Assembly (NCBI RefSeq): GCF_024166365.1
Contig: NC_064830.1
Coordinates: 89,830,968 to 89,894,967 of the forward strand
Direction: 5' to 3'
From: Elephas maximus indicus
Lineage: Eukaryota; Chordata; Mammalia; Proboscidea; Elephantidae
Length of the DNA: 64,000 bases
Below, one piece after another: positions 10,102 through 22,379 of this stretch. The position numbers and the translations under genes were made by a program. Positions within the stretch are counted from its first letter, which is position 1; every line of letters starts with the position of its first letter. The notes beneath the pieces are model-generated. The model did no database searches. It worked only from the letters and a program-made list of their open reading frames with translations, and was not told the DNA's origin.

Positions 10102-11261
10102 TGTGGAGACCATTACATTAAGGGAGAAAGGAATAATAAATGGAGCAAAGTCCCTGATTGGGCAGAAGTAGATGGAATCTGGGCACTTCTGAGATGGGAG
10201 GGAAGCAAGTAACTATGAGTAGTCACACTGGTGAATCCAGAGTCAGAATGGGGGGTAGAATGTTGAAGGAGTTCCTAATTTGACACCGTTTTTTTTTTTC
10301 TTTTTAGTGAAGGAGAACACTATGGAAGACATAAGCAATGTTGAAGGTTCAACTGACATTGGAGATGAGGAAAGATACCGTGGCCCCTCTAGTGCACTGC
10401 AATTTTTTTTTTCCTTCACAGCTCAGATATAAGTATGAAGGCACATAAGAGATTAACTCAGATTAGAACTATGTATTAGTTAATCCTTTTGGTTGCAAGT
10501 AACAAACTTAACTAAAGGGGGAACTTACTGGAAGGATATTGGGATCTCCAACTTAATAGAGGGTCAGGGTCACAGCAGGTCATTGACTGGACCTCGGGAC
10601 TGAGGTGTCTTAGGGAACCTAGGAAGTTTCTCTCATCACTGGTCTCCTCAGACCACTTATTAGAACTTGATCACTAATGGCTCCCAAGTTCTATGAGTTA
10701 CATTCCAGGCCCAAAGAAAGTTACAGAATTCTCAAGTAAAGAAATAGTTGGGTCAGACCAGTGATAAAGGGTAGAGGAAGGAGCCAATTCTAGAACATTC
10801 TAACAGGTCTCTGCTATGGCAGGGCAGGTCTCAATCAGAACAGCGAAACTTTCAACTCAGTCAAGAAACTAGGCTTTCATTTTGTAAACAATAGTAATTT
10901 CACAAGGAACATAATTCATTCATCAGACACTTTAATGAGACCCAGTCTGGTATGGCCCCTGCCCTAGGGTAGCTCATCAGCCAAGGAGAAAGTTACAGTG
11001 CAGCCATGCAAAATACCAGAAGTACTTACAAAATGCTAAGTGCTCCAGCTACCCCCTTACTCTGGGGTTGAGATCTAGAGTTGAGGAAGCAGCAGCAGGG
11101 GTAGGAGGCTGACCTACTCCAGCTGCTGGAGGATAAGTCATGTTTGCAAACTTCAATTTGGCGTAGATGCCTGAGACAAAAATGGCAGGCCTTGTTCACA
11201 TTTAAATTCAGTAAAGCTTTACTGAGCACCTACTTGGAAGTGGGTGCCACAGAAGCATTAC
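10102..11261. other. Unassigned intergenic DNA downstream of ZNF689
   Basis: About 1.2 kb without a confident gene, RNA or repeat. Poly-T tracts near 10292 and 10406 may mark decayed insertions. A 67-codon minus frame at 11026-11229 has no recognisable domain. Confidence 0.5.
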
Positions 11262-11418
11262 AAAAAAAAACCCATTACCTTCAAGTCGAGTCCAACTCAT
11301 AGTAACTCTATAGGACAGAGCTGAACTGCCCCATAGGGTTTACAAGGAGTGACTTGTGGATTTGAACTGCCAGCCTTTTGGTTAGCAGCCAAATGTTTAA
11401 CCACGTCACCACCAGAGC
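11262..11418 (-). mobile_element. AfroSINE (minus)
   Basis: Reverse-complement copy: A-run, 'ttcaagtcgagtccaactc', 'gccccatagggttt', 'ggttagcagccaaatg', 'accacgtcaccacc'. Moderately diverged. Confidence 0.9.
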
Positions 11419-12599
11419 ATAGCAGTAAGACACACTGTTACCCCTGAAGAGCTTATGTGAGGGAGGCAAGCGTGAACACACTCTTCTGCTTTGTAAACTT
11501 CACCTTCCTTCCTACACTTATTGAATGGCCTCACAATTATGAAAAATAATTGTTGACTGAGGCCTGATGTAAGATTCTGTGCTGATTCTCCTTGTTCTGA
11601 TGAGAATCAGGGAAGACTAAGACCCAGTACTCAAGGATTTTCCAGCCACTGCCTACCTGGAACTAATCCAGGGCCACAAGATCAAGTACAGCAAGCAGGT
11701 CCCACTCTTATTTCTTGCTGCTAGACCACAGCTCCCCTGCTTTTCCTTGAAATCAGCCTTCTTCCAAAGCTTACTGTGCTTATGTCCTACACCCGATATG
11801 AACCAGCTTTCCAAACACAGGGTACAGAAGACTTAGCTTCGTACCATGTGGTTAATATTTTTTTTTAAATTGAGGCCATTTAAATGTCTGCCTCCCATAA
11901 ATCCATGGTGCCGCTGCCCAAAGTCCCGCAATCTAGGCTGTTAACACAAGCACAGACCAAAGAGGGGTACAGTGTACAATGTGGCACTGGCTGATCCCTG
12001 CATGGCCTTTTAAAAGAACACTGAAAAACCAGTGCCTGTTTGGAGACAGACTGCATGGGAATGGAAACTGTCTTTAAGGAATGATTGACCAAATTAGTGG
12101 AGACAAAGTAGCTGTGATGAACAGTTATCTGAAGGGCTGTAGATGAGGTACTAAGCATAGTCTGGGCAAGGCTTACAGGGAAGGAGAATGCAGTACTCAG
12201 CAACCTAAAGATCAGAGCTATCCCACAATGAAATGACCTGCCGTGTGAGGTAGTTAGCTCCCTGTCAAGAGAGGTTCTCAAGCAAGGGGTAGAAGACCAC
12301 TTGGCAGGAATGTTGTAAAAAGGGAACTACACCAGTTTGTTCAAGCCTGGTATGGCGGAAGAGGCAGAGTAGGGGAAGGTCCTGCCCCCTATCAATGGGA
12401 CTTTCCTGACTGTATGTACAAACTAGAAAAGCTGACAGCCCTCTAAAATAGATGGAGAGAACTTCTAGCCCTGATATCCATACACAGAAAGTGTTTTAGG
12501 ATGGGGTAGCTTGGAAAACTTTAAGCAAATGTCACCTCTCCCAATGGGACTGTCTATTCCAGACACACACAGTAAGGCAGCCAGCAGGTGGAATATACT
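11419..12599. other. Probable ZNF689 3' flank or 3' UTR
   Basis: Low-repeat sequence downstream (minus-strand sense) of the ZNF689 stop. Part may be 3' UTR. I could not find a convincing AATAAA-type signal (TTTATT on the plus strand) here, so the transcript end is unresolved. A 133-codon minus frame at 11880-12281 shows no domain. Confidence 0.4.
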
Positions 12600-12712
12600 A
12601 AGTTCTTCTGTAGCAGGAGACCTGGGTTTTAGTTCTGACTCTGCCCTGTATGATTGGGACTCCTCTTTCCCTTCTCTGGGCCCCTCCATGAAATGAAGGA
12701 GTTGGAATCCTT
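12600..12712 (+). mobile_element. MIR fragment in the ZNF689 3' UTR
   Basis: MIR-like 'gacctgggttttagttctga' then 'ttctctgggcccctccatga'. It lies 22 bases downstream of the ZNF689 stop codon on the transcribed strand, so it is probably part of the 3' UTR in antisense. Confidence 0.6.
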
Positions 12713-12734
12713 AACTCATACAGTCCTTCCCACT

Positions 12735-13918
12735 CTAAAGGGCATTGCCTCTCTGGCTAGGCCCCGCTATAGCAGATCTAGGGCTACAGTTTTGGGCCCT
12801 GGAGTTACACTTGTGAACGGCCAGGGACCACCTCTGGCGAAAGCAACGGCCACACTCAAGGCAAGGGAAAGGTTTCTCCCCAGTGTGCAGAAGCTGGTGC
12901 TGAGCCAGGTGGCTCCACTGGCCAAAGCGCTTGGAGCAAAGGTCACAGGCATAGGGCCGCTCGCCTGAGTGCACACGCTGGTGACTGGCCAGTAGCGAGG
13001 GGTAGGCAAAGCGGCGGCCACAGTCAGCACAGGCGTGCAGCTTCTCCTCTGTGTGTGTGCTGCGATGTATGGCTAGAGAGCCGCTCCGCCGGAAGGCACG
13101 CCCACAGTCTGGGCAGGGGTAGGGCTTCTCTCCTGTATGCAAGAGCTGGTGCTGGAGCAGTGTACTGCGCTGAGAGAAGCGGGCCTCACAGTGCTCGCAG
13201 GCATAGGGACGCTCCCCAGAGTGCACACGCCGGTGACTAACCAGGCGGGAGGATGAGGAGAAACGCCGCTCACAGTCTGGACACGGGTAGGGCTTCTCCC
13301 CTGTGTGGATGCGCTGATGGATGACTAGAGCAGTGCGCTGGCGGAAGCGGCGACTGCATTCCAGGCAGGTGTAGGGCTTCTCTCCTGTGTGTGTGCGCTG
13401 GTGGATGGCTAGCAGGGAGGGGTAGGCAAAGCGACGCCCACAGCTAGAGCACTGGTGGGGTTTCTCGCCTGTGTGGGTGGTCCGGTGATTGGCCAAGGAC
13501 CGGCTCCTGCGGAAGCAGCGGCCACAGTCAGGGCAGTGGTAGGGCTTCTCCCCTGTGTGGATAACCTGGTGTTGGGAGAGGTTCTTGCGCTGGGAGAAAC
13601 GTTTGCCACACTGGTCACAAACATAGGGGCACTCACCAGAATGTGCCCTCCGGTGACTGACCAGCAGGGATGGGTAGGAAAATCGGCGCCCACAGTCTGG
13701 GCAAGGGTAAGGCTTTTTCAGATTCTGGGCACACTTGTGACTCTCCAGGGCTGGGTGATCTGGAAAGGTACAGCCACAGTCAGGGCAGATGGGGCCCCCA
13801 GATGTCTGCCTGGGGATTAGTCGGGGTTTGCTGGGCCGGCGCCCTCGCTTCCCCTTTCGGGGTGCCTCCTTGGGTGGGAATACTTCCTTCTCCTCATTCT
13901 TCTTTCTGGTTCTCGTTT
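12735..13918 (-). CDS. ZNF689: ZNF689 coding exon 3: zinc-finger array
   Basis: Last coding exon of a nuclear KRAB zinc-finger transcriptional repressor. The acceptor is ...ctatag just before 13918 and the frame is open to the stop at 12735-12737. It starts with a basic linker (KKNEEKEVFPPKEAPRKGKR), followed by twelve finger modules. The first (CPDCGCTFPDHPALESHKC) and last (CLECGRCFRQRWSLAVHKC) end in Cys rather than His. The ten between are canonical C2H2 with TGEKP-type linkers, and YPSLL modules recur three times. Joined to exons 2 and 1 (15878-15991, 16196-16400) it gives 1503 nt, or 500 residues, the length I recall for human ZNF689. The linker and finger order also match that protein. 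The gene family binds DNA through the fingers and recruits TRIM28 via KRAB; the specific targets are not visible from sequence. No disabling change was seen. Confidence 0.95.
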
Positions 13919-14687
13919 CTATAGGGACACAGGGAGAAATGAATTTAACACTGGGTTCCTACTCTTGCCTGTTACAGTGCTCTATGCTGAGGAAGCTACA
14001 TGCTGAGACAAACAGACTCAGCTCACAGTGTTAGCAGCACAGACAGCTAAGTGTGACATAAAAAAAAATGACATACTACTGCCAAAATATGGAGGGTACT
14101 ATAGGAGCCCTAATGCAGCCAGGGGAAGTCAGAGAAGGTTTCTTGGAAGGGATTAAGCTGACTTAATTCAAAGTTTTTGTAGCAGTAAGAAGTTTACATG
14201 GTTCAAAACACAAAATTATTTAAAAACAGAAGTCTTGCTCCCACCCTTGTTCCCATCTACCCTACAGAAATCAGTTTCTTCCAGTGTTTTATGAAAATAC
14301 AAATATATATTCTCTCCCCCCACCTTTCTTATATAAAAGATAGCATAGTCATACTACATATACAATTTTTCACTTAATAAATTCTGGAGATCTTTATATG
14401 TCAGCACATACCCTTATTTCATTTTACAGTGGCACAGAATTCCACTGGGTGGATGAGCCATAGTTTAACTTAGCTGACTCTTAAAGGATGAATTAACATA
14501 ATGGAGGGTTAGAAAGGTTGAAAAGGCAGACCCGACAGAGGAGACAACATGAAAAATCCCAAAGTTCAGTGTGTGGTGGGTACCACAGCCTGAAGATCTT
14601 GAGACAAAAAGTACAGGGCAAGAAGTGGAAACAAAAGAGGCATGAGCTTGGCAGTGAATGGTCATGAAAGGCCCTATAAGCCAGTGG

Positions 14688-14872
14688 GTCTCACACTTCA
14701 TTGTGATCAGAGTCATTTGGAGGGCCCGTTAAAACAGATTGCTGGGCCCTTCTCCCAGAGTTTTGGATTCAGCAGGTCTGGAGTGGGACCCAGAAATTTG
14801 CATTTTCTAACAAGTTCCCAAGTGATGCTGATGCTGCTGGTCTGGGGGCCAAACTTGGAGAACCACTGCTGT
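14688..14872 (+). mobile_element. MER5A-type hAT MITE
   Basis: The copy runs from 'gtgggtctcacacttcattg' through 'ttgcattttctaacaagttc' to 'ttggagaaccactgct', the MER5A order including its inverted terminal ends. Non-autonomous, ancient. Confidence 0.85.
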
Positions 14873-14914
14873 AAGCATTGTTAAGGATCTTGAACTATCT
14901 TTTATGGAATGTTT

Positions 14915-15240
14915 TTTAAACCTAGACACACATCCAAATCAACTGGAGCTATTAATAAATAAATAAATACAAGTTCCTAGACACACATGTAGCCTTGTGG
15001 CGAAGTGGTTAAGAGCTCAGGCTGCTATCCAAAAGGTTGGCAGTTCGAATCCACCAGCTACTCCTATGGGGTAGTTCTACTCTGTCCTTTAGGGTCGCTA
15101 TGAGTTGGAATTGATTTGATGGCACACGGCAACAACAGACACACGAGAGTGAATTAATAGTTCTGGAGTGGGGTTCAGGAATCTTTATTTTTATCAAGTT
15201 TTCCAAGTGACTTAGATGTAACTGATAGCCATCTGAGAAC
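14915..15240 (+). mobile_element. MER5-like element split by a SINE
   Basis: On both sides of the SINE at 14990-15136 lie MER5-like strings ('cacacatccaaatcaactgg'; 'tggagtggggttcaggaatc', 'tctgagaacttgt'). The assignment is tentative. Confidence 0.5.
14990..15136 (+). mobile_element. AfroSINE in ZNF689 intron 2
   Basis: Short form, antisense to ZNF689, ending in 'ggcacacggcaacaac'. TSD AGACACACATG (14979-14989) and AGACACACGAG (15137-15147). Confidence 0.93.
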
Positions 15241-15877
15241 TTGTCTTGGCAAGAATTGAGAAGTTTTAAGTGAGGAAATAACATGGTCAGAGCTGAATCT
15301 TAGAAAGATAGCCCTGGCCTTAGAGAATCTGGCAGAAACTCCAGCTCAGACAGTTCCATCTATCCCTGTGGGCGGATCTGGGCCCTTGTACTTGAATCCC
15401 ATTAACCAGAGCCTTGTCTCCTCCTGGTGAAAATGCAATGTGTCCTGCACTGATCTGGGTCATCCTGCCAGAAAGGCAGAAAGAGGCCCCTGCAACCCAG
15501 GGAGCCACTCCCCATCAGTTTCCTTCAAACGCCTGAAAAACTCAAGAGAAGTATAGGATCTTTCAGTCAGAGCTCAATATGTAGGAGGGTGGGGAGCAAG
15601 GACCCTAGGAAGGAGGCAGGAGGGATAGCGCCTTGAAAAAGCTGATTCATCCACACAATACAGACCTGCAGGTGGATAGTTTGCAAACTGACACCGTTCA
15701 TCTTTGTTCCGTGTGGTGGACCAACCCCACCACCAGAGTCAAGACTCTCAGCTTGCCATAATAAGCACAGTAAATGGAGCACCACAGTATGGTCACGGGT
15801 ACTCCCAGGCGGACCAAAATTCTGAACCAGGACTTTATAGGAGGGCTTCAGGGCCTTCATGGGCATTTTTCACTCAC

Positions 15878-15991
15878 TTTTCTGGACTGTTATCCCTCTC
15901 CGGCACTCCTGCGGATCCAGGGCTGCCGGTTCCCAGTCATCGGTGTTTCGTTCCAACCAGGAGATGAGGGCTGGTTTAGGACCTGCACAAC
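15878..15991 (-). CDS. ZNF689: ZNF689 coding exon 2: KRAB C-terminal part
   Basis: A 114-nt exon between acceptor ttcttcttctccag and donor gtgagtg. With the split Gly codon from exon 1 it encodes GCAGPKPALISWLERNTDDW followed by EPAALDPQECRRGITVQK. The string LISWLER is a KRAB-B-like signature, which usually strengthens the KRAB-A contact with the TRIM28 corepressor. Both junction phases fit the neighbouring exons (phase 1 in, phase 1 out), and the spliced frame stays open, supporting the boundaries. Intron 1 upstream is only 204 bp. It is too short to be found as a stand-alone ORF. Confidence 0.93.
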
Positions 15992-16049
15992 CTGGAGAAG
16001 AAGAACCAGTCCGAGGGCCAGCTCGCAGATAACGCTAAGTAAAAGCCTA

Positions 16050-17000
<951 letters not shown>

Positions 17001-17129
17001 CAACCTAGCACTGAGTTCCTTTTTGTGACTTTTTAAGAGGAGCCTTCGCTTTGGGTAATGGTTAACTTTCCTTTTCGCCCTTCTGTGAAGGGAATTAACC
17101 TTAGCGTTTACCGGGGGCAGACGTCATTC

Positions 17130-17290
17130 CCAACTTATTACATGCTTCACGTTATTTGCTACCGTTCTGTGAGGTGATAGTTATCATCCCTGTCGTGCAG
17201 AAGAGGAAACTGAATCTGAGGAATTTCTTAAGTTTCCCAGGGTGACACTGCTAGTAAGGAGAAGTGATGATTTAAACCGACAGAGCCATT
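17130..17290 (-). mobile_element. MIR (minus)
   Basis: Reverse MIR core: 'agaagaggaaactgaatctg' then 'cccagggtgacactgctagt'. Confidence 0.75.
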
Positions 17291-17302
17291 ATTTATACCA
17301 CC

Positions 17303-17437
17303 CTTTAAGAGCTCCGCTGCTAACCAAAAGGTCGGGGGTTCGAATTCACCACTGCTCCTTGGAACCGTATGCGACAGTTCTACTCTGTCCTATAGGGTCG
17401 CTGTGAGTCAGGATCGACTCGAAGGCAACGGATGTGG
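17303..17437 (+). mobile_element. AfroSINE, 5'-truncated
   Basis: Begins within the tRNA-like head ('agagctccgctgctaacc') and runs to 'cgactcgaaggcaacgg'. The tail and body are close to the family form, so it is probably young. Confidence 0.9.
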
Positions 17438-17469
17438 GTCGCCCCCGCCCACCGCCCCCCCCCCCCCAC
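17438..17469. repeat. C-rich simple tract
   Basis: A run of C with few interruptions between two SINEs, likely a replication-unstable tract. Confidence 0.8.
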
Positions 17470-17672
17470 GGAGCCCTGGTGGCAGAGTGGTTAAGTGATA
17501 GACTGCTAACTGAAAGGTCGGTGGATTCTAATCACGTTTAGAACCCACCTTCCCCTCCGTGGGAGAAAGATGTGGCAGTCTGGTTCCTTAAAGATTATAG
17601 CCTTGGAAACCTGTGAGGGCAGTTCTGCTCTGCCCTAGTCAGAATCCACTAAACGACAGTGCGTTTGGTTTT
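17470..17672 (+). mobile_element. AfroSINE, long form
   Basis: Long-form SINE with a short extra insertion after the head. Middle block 'gtgggagaaagatgtggcag' and a T-rich 'gtttggttttggttttg' end. Confidence 0.9.
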
Positions 17673-19215
17673 GGTTTTGTCGGTCACAGTATCCCAATTT
17701 GCCTGCTAACTCAGGAATCCACTGGAACTCCTAGTCTCTTCTCAGTTTCAATCTTCTGCATATCTATCCACACTTTATTTTCATAGGACTTTGGTTCAGT
17801 GTATAAAGCATAGTACCAGGCACACAGGAGAAGCAGAGTTTAAAACAAAAAACAAAAGCCATACTCTGGAGCTTAGAGTCTACTGAGGCAGATAGGCAAA
17901 TTCACAAATAACAGAATAATATAAGCATGCATATGTGAAAGGGACAAGAAAATTGCTGATGGAACCAGCCAGCACCCACTGCATCATCACAATCTCATCG
18001 TTCCCCACATCTGTGTTAAGTGCTGGGGTGCAGTTTCACCAGTTCAATGCCATCTCCTAGGGGAAGTGGAGGCAGGAGAATATAGCATTTGCCACATCTC
18101 TCAGCAGGTGACATACATATCTGTCTCTCCAATACATTAATCAGTATTTTAAAGCACCTACTATGGGCAAAACACTAACCCCAAAGCCTTCAGAGAATAA
18201 AGACAAACAAAGTGATGGGAAAAGTCACAAAATAAGATAGTGGCAGCTTCCAAAGGCAGTGAGATGGTCCAAGGAAGATGATTGGTTTGAACAGAGGTGG
18301 TAGAATAAACTGTAGTCAACATTCACTGACTTCTGTGCAAGAAATGGAGGCTGTTTATTGGCAAGCAGGCGACATCAAGATTGCCAAGATGAATAAGACA
18401 AAATCCCTCCTCATAATTAAGTTCCATATTGATGCATCAACTGAGAAATGAGTTTGATCTGTGGAGGGGTAGAATCTAGTGAGGGCAGTGTTGCTTAAGA
18501 TACATATGTTGAATAAGCAACAGAATTTGAGATGGCCATTAAAGGTATCTGGCACAAAACCAGGGATTCAGAAATGTTCTGGGCGTGAAGGAAATAGTGA
18601 TACTTTCTGTGTAGTAAAAGATACAACTGTGGTAAAACTGAAGGACTGAAGAGGTAGGTTAGCACCAGATATTGCAGGACTTCATCATGTACATTGGGGA
18701 GGTCCAAGATAAGTCTGTAGAAGTGAGTGACCTTCCAGTGATGTTTTAGGAAGATTACTCTGCAAGTTTGTGGGATGAATTCATAGTTTTGTGCCTACTT
18801 TCTGCCTACACATAGTTCAATTTAGAGCAGTAAGAATGTAATCTTTGGCTACAGAGGGAATAAAAAGGCAAATGGATAGGAAACCATTTCATATGGAAGA
18901 AAGTGACTGAACAGAGGAGGCTGGAAAGGAATCAGAGTTCCTCTGTGGAGATCTTGCCTAAATGGTAACAGTGTGCTGTCAATTGAAGGAAGAGAAGATG
19001 CTGAGGTTGAACGGGAAAGAAGACGGTTGAATTATAAGGTGAAAAGTGCTGGGCCCTCTTCCCACATCCAGGAAGTGGGAAAGCAGGTTGGACTGAAGGT
19101 GCAGGCCCAGCAATGGCCTTTCTGGCCCTAGGCTGTAAAGGCTCCAACTTAGCCTCTCTTGCCATCATCTTGATGGGAGCTACTAAGGCAGGACCTAGGA
19201 ACCAGGCAGAGTTAG
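17673..19215. other. Unassigned intergenic sequence upstream of ZNF689
   Basis: About 1.5 kb with no confident gene or repeat. Short minus-strand frames (66-78 codons) show no domains. Confidence 0.5.
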
Positions 19216-19922
19216 ATCTTTGTAAAAATGGTGCAGCGGTGTCAGAGGTCCTCTAACTTGACAAAGGGAAAGAATCATCACCAACATCAGCCCAAGGCTG
19301 ATTCCTGTGAAGTGGAGGTCAGACATACCTCCTCTCTCCAACCTTTTTACCAATTCTGACACCAGCCTTCCTTCCCAAAGCACTCTCTCCTTCTCAGCTG
19401 GGTATGATAATTCGTTGCAGTGGCCACACAGAACTCACAGACCATGCTCATGGTTATGGGGTTTATTAGGGAAGTAAGCAGTTACAATTCAGGATCAGGA
19501 ACAACTCAGGATACAATTCTTCAATCAGGACAGCCTCTTCTCAGCCATGCCTACAGACAGGCCTCTCTCTCTGGCCCTCAGCCCCCAAGCCTAGCCTCTG
19601 CCCTGGTTGGGCAAGTGTTAAAAAGCTCTTTAGCACCACCATTAAGTGCCTGGAGGCACCTCACTCCACCAGTAAGCCTCGCCTCGAAGGCGCTCAGCTC
19701 TCTTGATAAGTGAATCCTAAGCCTGGCTCTACCAAGTACCTGGAGGCACCCCACTCTGCCAGCAAGCCTCCTGCCCAAAGGTGCTCAGCTCTCTAGCTCT
19801 GTGGGTCAGCATACCCACTGTAGCTGTCTCACTCTGTGGGCTGGGAAGCCCACCATGCTGTCTCCTGGTTCTGCTGCTGCCGTTTCTCTGCCACTGGTTC
19901 TTGCCATCTCCAGTATTACAGC

Positions 19923-20203
19923 CAGGGCTTCAAACCAGTTCATTCCTATTTGAACCCCTGCTGATAATTTGCATATCTAACAAGTTCCCTGCTGAGGAAT
20001 ATACATTTCTAGTCCAGATATACCGAATCAGAATCTACATTTTAATAAGACAAGATTCTTACATATAACTTCCTGGGAACTTGTTAGAAATGCAAATTCT
20101 CAACAGAGAACTTGTTAGAAATGCAAATTATCAGCAGAGAAATTGTTAGAAATGCAAATTCTCAGCAGGAGCTCAAACCAAAATGAACTAGTTCAAAGCC
20201 CTG
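19923..20203. mobile_element. hAT-type non-autonomous DNA transposon in LTR A
   Basis: A 281-bp insertion bounded by inverted ends CAGGGCTTCAAACCAGTTCA and, reversed, CAGGGCTTTGAACTAGTTCA. An 8-bp duplication of host LTR sequence flanks it: attacagc (19915-19922) and gttacagc (20204-20211). CAGGG ends with 8-bp TSDs are the hAT pattern. About 20073-20168 is a threefold tandem repeat of a roughly 30-bp unit with 'ttgttagaaatgcaaatt'. Family not identified. Confidence 0.75.
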
Positions 20204-20536
20204 GTTACAGCTCTTTCTGTCTTCTGGGTCTAGGAGGTTCTCAGCGCAGGGACCCAGGGTCCAAAGGACACGCTCACTCCTGGCTCTTCTTTCTTGATGG
20301 TAACCCCCGCTGCTCTGAGATTGGCTCTCTTTTTAAGCCTAGTTGGATGGTGAAAATGACCAATCCCCTTGTTAGGGTTCCATACACCTTATTTGCATGG
20401 TCACGTCCTACAAGGGTCCCATGCACCTTATTTGCATTAGCAGCAAGCTGTCCAGTCTCCTTGGTAGGCCATAAGCACCTTATTTGCATAATCCCACCCA
20501 ATCATTGTGTGGAGTCGCAAGCCATGCGTGGCTAGA

Positions 20537-20713
20537 CCCAACCACTGCCTCCAATAGATTCTGGCTCATGTGATACCATAGGGTTTCCAAGGCTGTAAAT
20601 CTTTATGGAAGCAGACTGCCACATCTTTCTCCCATGGAGCCACCAGTGGTTTCGAACTGCCGACCTTTCAGTTAGCAGTTGAGTGCTTTAACCACTGTAC
20701 CATCAGGGTTCTT
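20537..20713 (-). mobile_element. AfroSINE (minus) in LTR A
   Basis: Long-form SINE inserted near the outer end of LTR A. TSD TGCGTGGCTAGA (20525-20536) and TGCATGGCTAGA (20714-20725). Confidence 0.92.
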
Positions 20714-20920
20714 TGCATGGCTAGAAGGGCCATATTAAGTAATTCATTGCACCACGATCTTCTTAACTGTAGGGAAACACTTCGGAGAAAGAAGCATCCA
20801 GGAGCTAACGTGAGAGCAGAGCCCCTTGCTGCCATCTGCATAAACTCCTGGATCCATACTGGGCATGCAGACAGCAGGGCTTCTCTTGAAAGAAAATTGC
20901 CCACTGCAGAGAAGGGTGGA

Positions 20921-21427
20921 TGTCGTGGGTTGAATTGTGTCCCCCCAAAATATGTGTATTAATTTGGCTAGGCCATAATTCCCAGTATCGTGTGTTTGTC
21001 CACCATTTCATCATATGATGTGATTTTCGTATGTGTTGTAAATCTTATCACTATACTGTTAATGAGATAGATTATCAGCAGTTATGTTGATGAGATCTAC
21101 AAGATTAGATTGTGTCTTAAGCCTATCTCTTTTGAGATATAGAAGACAGAAGTGAGCAAAGAGACAGGGGGACCACATACCACCAAGAAACAGCCAGGAG
21201 AAAAACACATCATTGGGACCCTGGGTTTCTGTGCTGAGAAGCTCCTAGTGCAGGGCAAGATTGATGACAACTTCCTGCAGAGTCAACAGAGAGAGAAAGC
21301 CTTCCCCTGGAGCTGCTGCCCTGAATTTGGACTTCTAGCCTATTTGACTGTGAGAGAATAAACTTCTGTTTGTTGAAGCCATCCACTTGTGGTATTTCTT
21401 TTATAGCAGCACTAGATGACTAAGACT
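20921..21427 (+). mobile_element. MaLR-like solo LTR (second LTR family)
   Basis: Starts 'tgtcgtgggttgaattgtgt' and ends 'gcagcactagatgactaaga'. AATAAA is near the 3' end (about 21357), followed by 'ccatccacttgtggtatttc'. A perfect 5-bp TSD, GTGGA, lies at 20916-20920 and 21428-21432. Layout and TSD length fit ERVL-MaLR LTRs. Confidence 0.85.
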
Positions 21428-21705
21428 GTGGAAGAGATTCATAGAGTCCACATACCAAGAAGCCACATAAAGACCAAAGCCACCCTGTTTGGGGTAAAGG
21501 GAATTGGTGTTGAGGGCCAGCTAAGTACCAGGTACCACCCAGTAGATACATTGATATAGATGGTATCAGTTGAAACTCACTTTCCAGAGTCCTTATGAAG
21601 ACGGTTATCCTCCTATCACAGTTATCAGAAGGCTGAAGGATGAGATTTAAATCTGGAATGCCCTCTACATTGCACTGGCAACTCTAAGCAAGGAGAAATT
21701 AGTCT

Positions 21706-22258
21706 CAGGAGTGTGGGTGACTTGGATCAGTGCTGCGAAGTAGCTTATGATGGAAGATATCCTTCCTCACCAAGTGCTGGGGAAGGCCATGGAGAGTGAG
21801 CAGGGGAGGGGGAGAGAGTAATTTCTCATGGTTTCATGGTGTGTGAGGGGAAGTGCCTGGAAGTGCAACCTTCAATTATAGTACAGATTTCATCTTATAC
21901 ACTGACTGGAATCTAACTTTTGCCTAAGATATCATTCTGCCATAAACCCAGACTTGGGCCAGCAAGCTTGCTCTTGGGAGAGGGTAATGAGTAATAACAT
22001 ATTCTTAACAGATACATAAACTCCTGTCCTTTCCTGAGGTAACTCACTGATGCGTTTCTGATTACTTCTATATCCTGCTTTCTGAAGAGGGACTTCCAGG
22101 TACCTACAGACATTGTCACTTTGTATATCTCCCCCTTTCTGCCTCTCTGCCCCCCACCCCTGCTCACTCTGCATGGCCTTCCCCAAAACTTGATGAGGAG
22201 GGATATCTTCCATCATAAACTCCTTCACAACACCTGACCCAGGCTACCCACAGTCCTG
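21706..22258. repeat. Imperfect inverted duplication, two arms of about 115 bp
   Basis: About 21706-21822 and the reverse complement of about 22130-22258 are similar over their length. They share 'tatgatggaagatatcc', 'ggggaaggccatg' and 'agagtgagcagggg'. The loop is about 300 bp. The right arm lies just beyond the 3' side of the zinc-finger pseudogene. Confidence 0.8.
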
Positions 22259-22379
22259 GAATATATCTGAAAACCAGCAGACATGAACTGGGGGGTCCTC
22301 GTCTCAGGGGCAGAAGACTGGCCAGGGGCTGCTCTGGAAGTCTCCCACACCTCTGCCTGACGGATCCACTGGTAGATTT

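Larger units (their letters stand above)
13919..15877 (-). other. ZNF689 intron 2
   Basis: A 1959-bp phase-1 intron: donor gtgagtg at 15877 and acceptor ctatag ending at 13919 on the minus strand. It contains a MER5A, a second MER5-like element and an AfroSINE. The rest is unassigned. Confidence 0.85.
19221..20756 (-). mobile_element. Octamer-LTR copy A (solo LTR)
   Basis: Minus-oriented LTR; the plus strand starts 'tgtaaaaatgg' and ends 'aattcattgcaccac'. A 5-bp TSD, ATCTT, lies at 19216-19220 and 20757-20761. The polyadenylation-type region 'gtttattagg' (AATAAA on the minus strand) lies at about 19460. Three octamers (ATTTGCAT on plus) occur at 20391-20398, 20430-20437 and 20482-20489. It carries a hAT-type element and a SINE. 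No gag, pol or env sequence is attached. Confidence 0.85.

Noticed and set aside
12654-13820. Long plus-strand frames (for example 12654-12968, 13455-13820) opposite the zinc-finger exon
   Set aside because: They are antisense shadows of the strongly constrained ZNF689 coding sequence and show no domain of their own.
20073-20168. CRISPR-like array, from three regularly spaced repeats
   Set aside because: The repeats are contiguous tandem units inside a mammalian DNA transposon, with no unique spacers and no cas genes.
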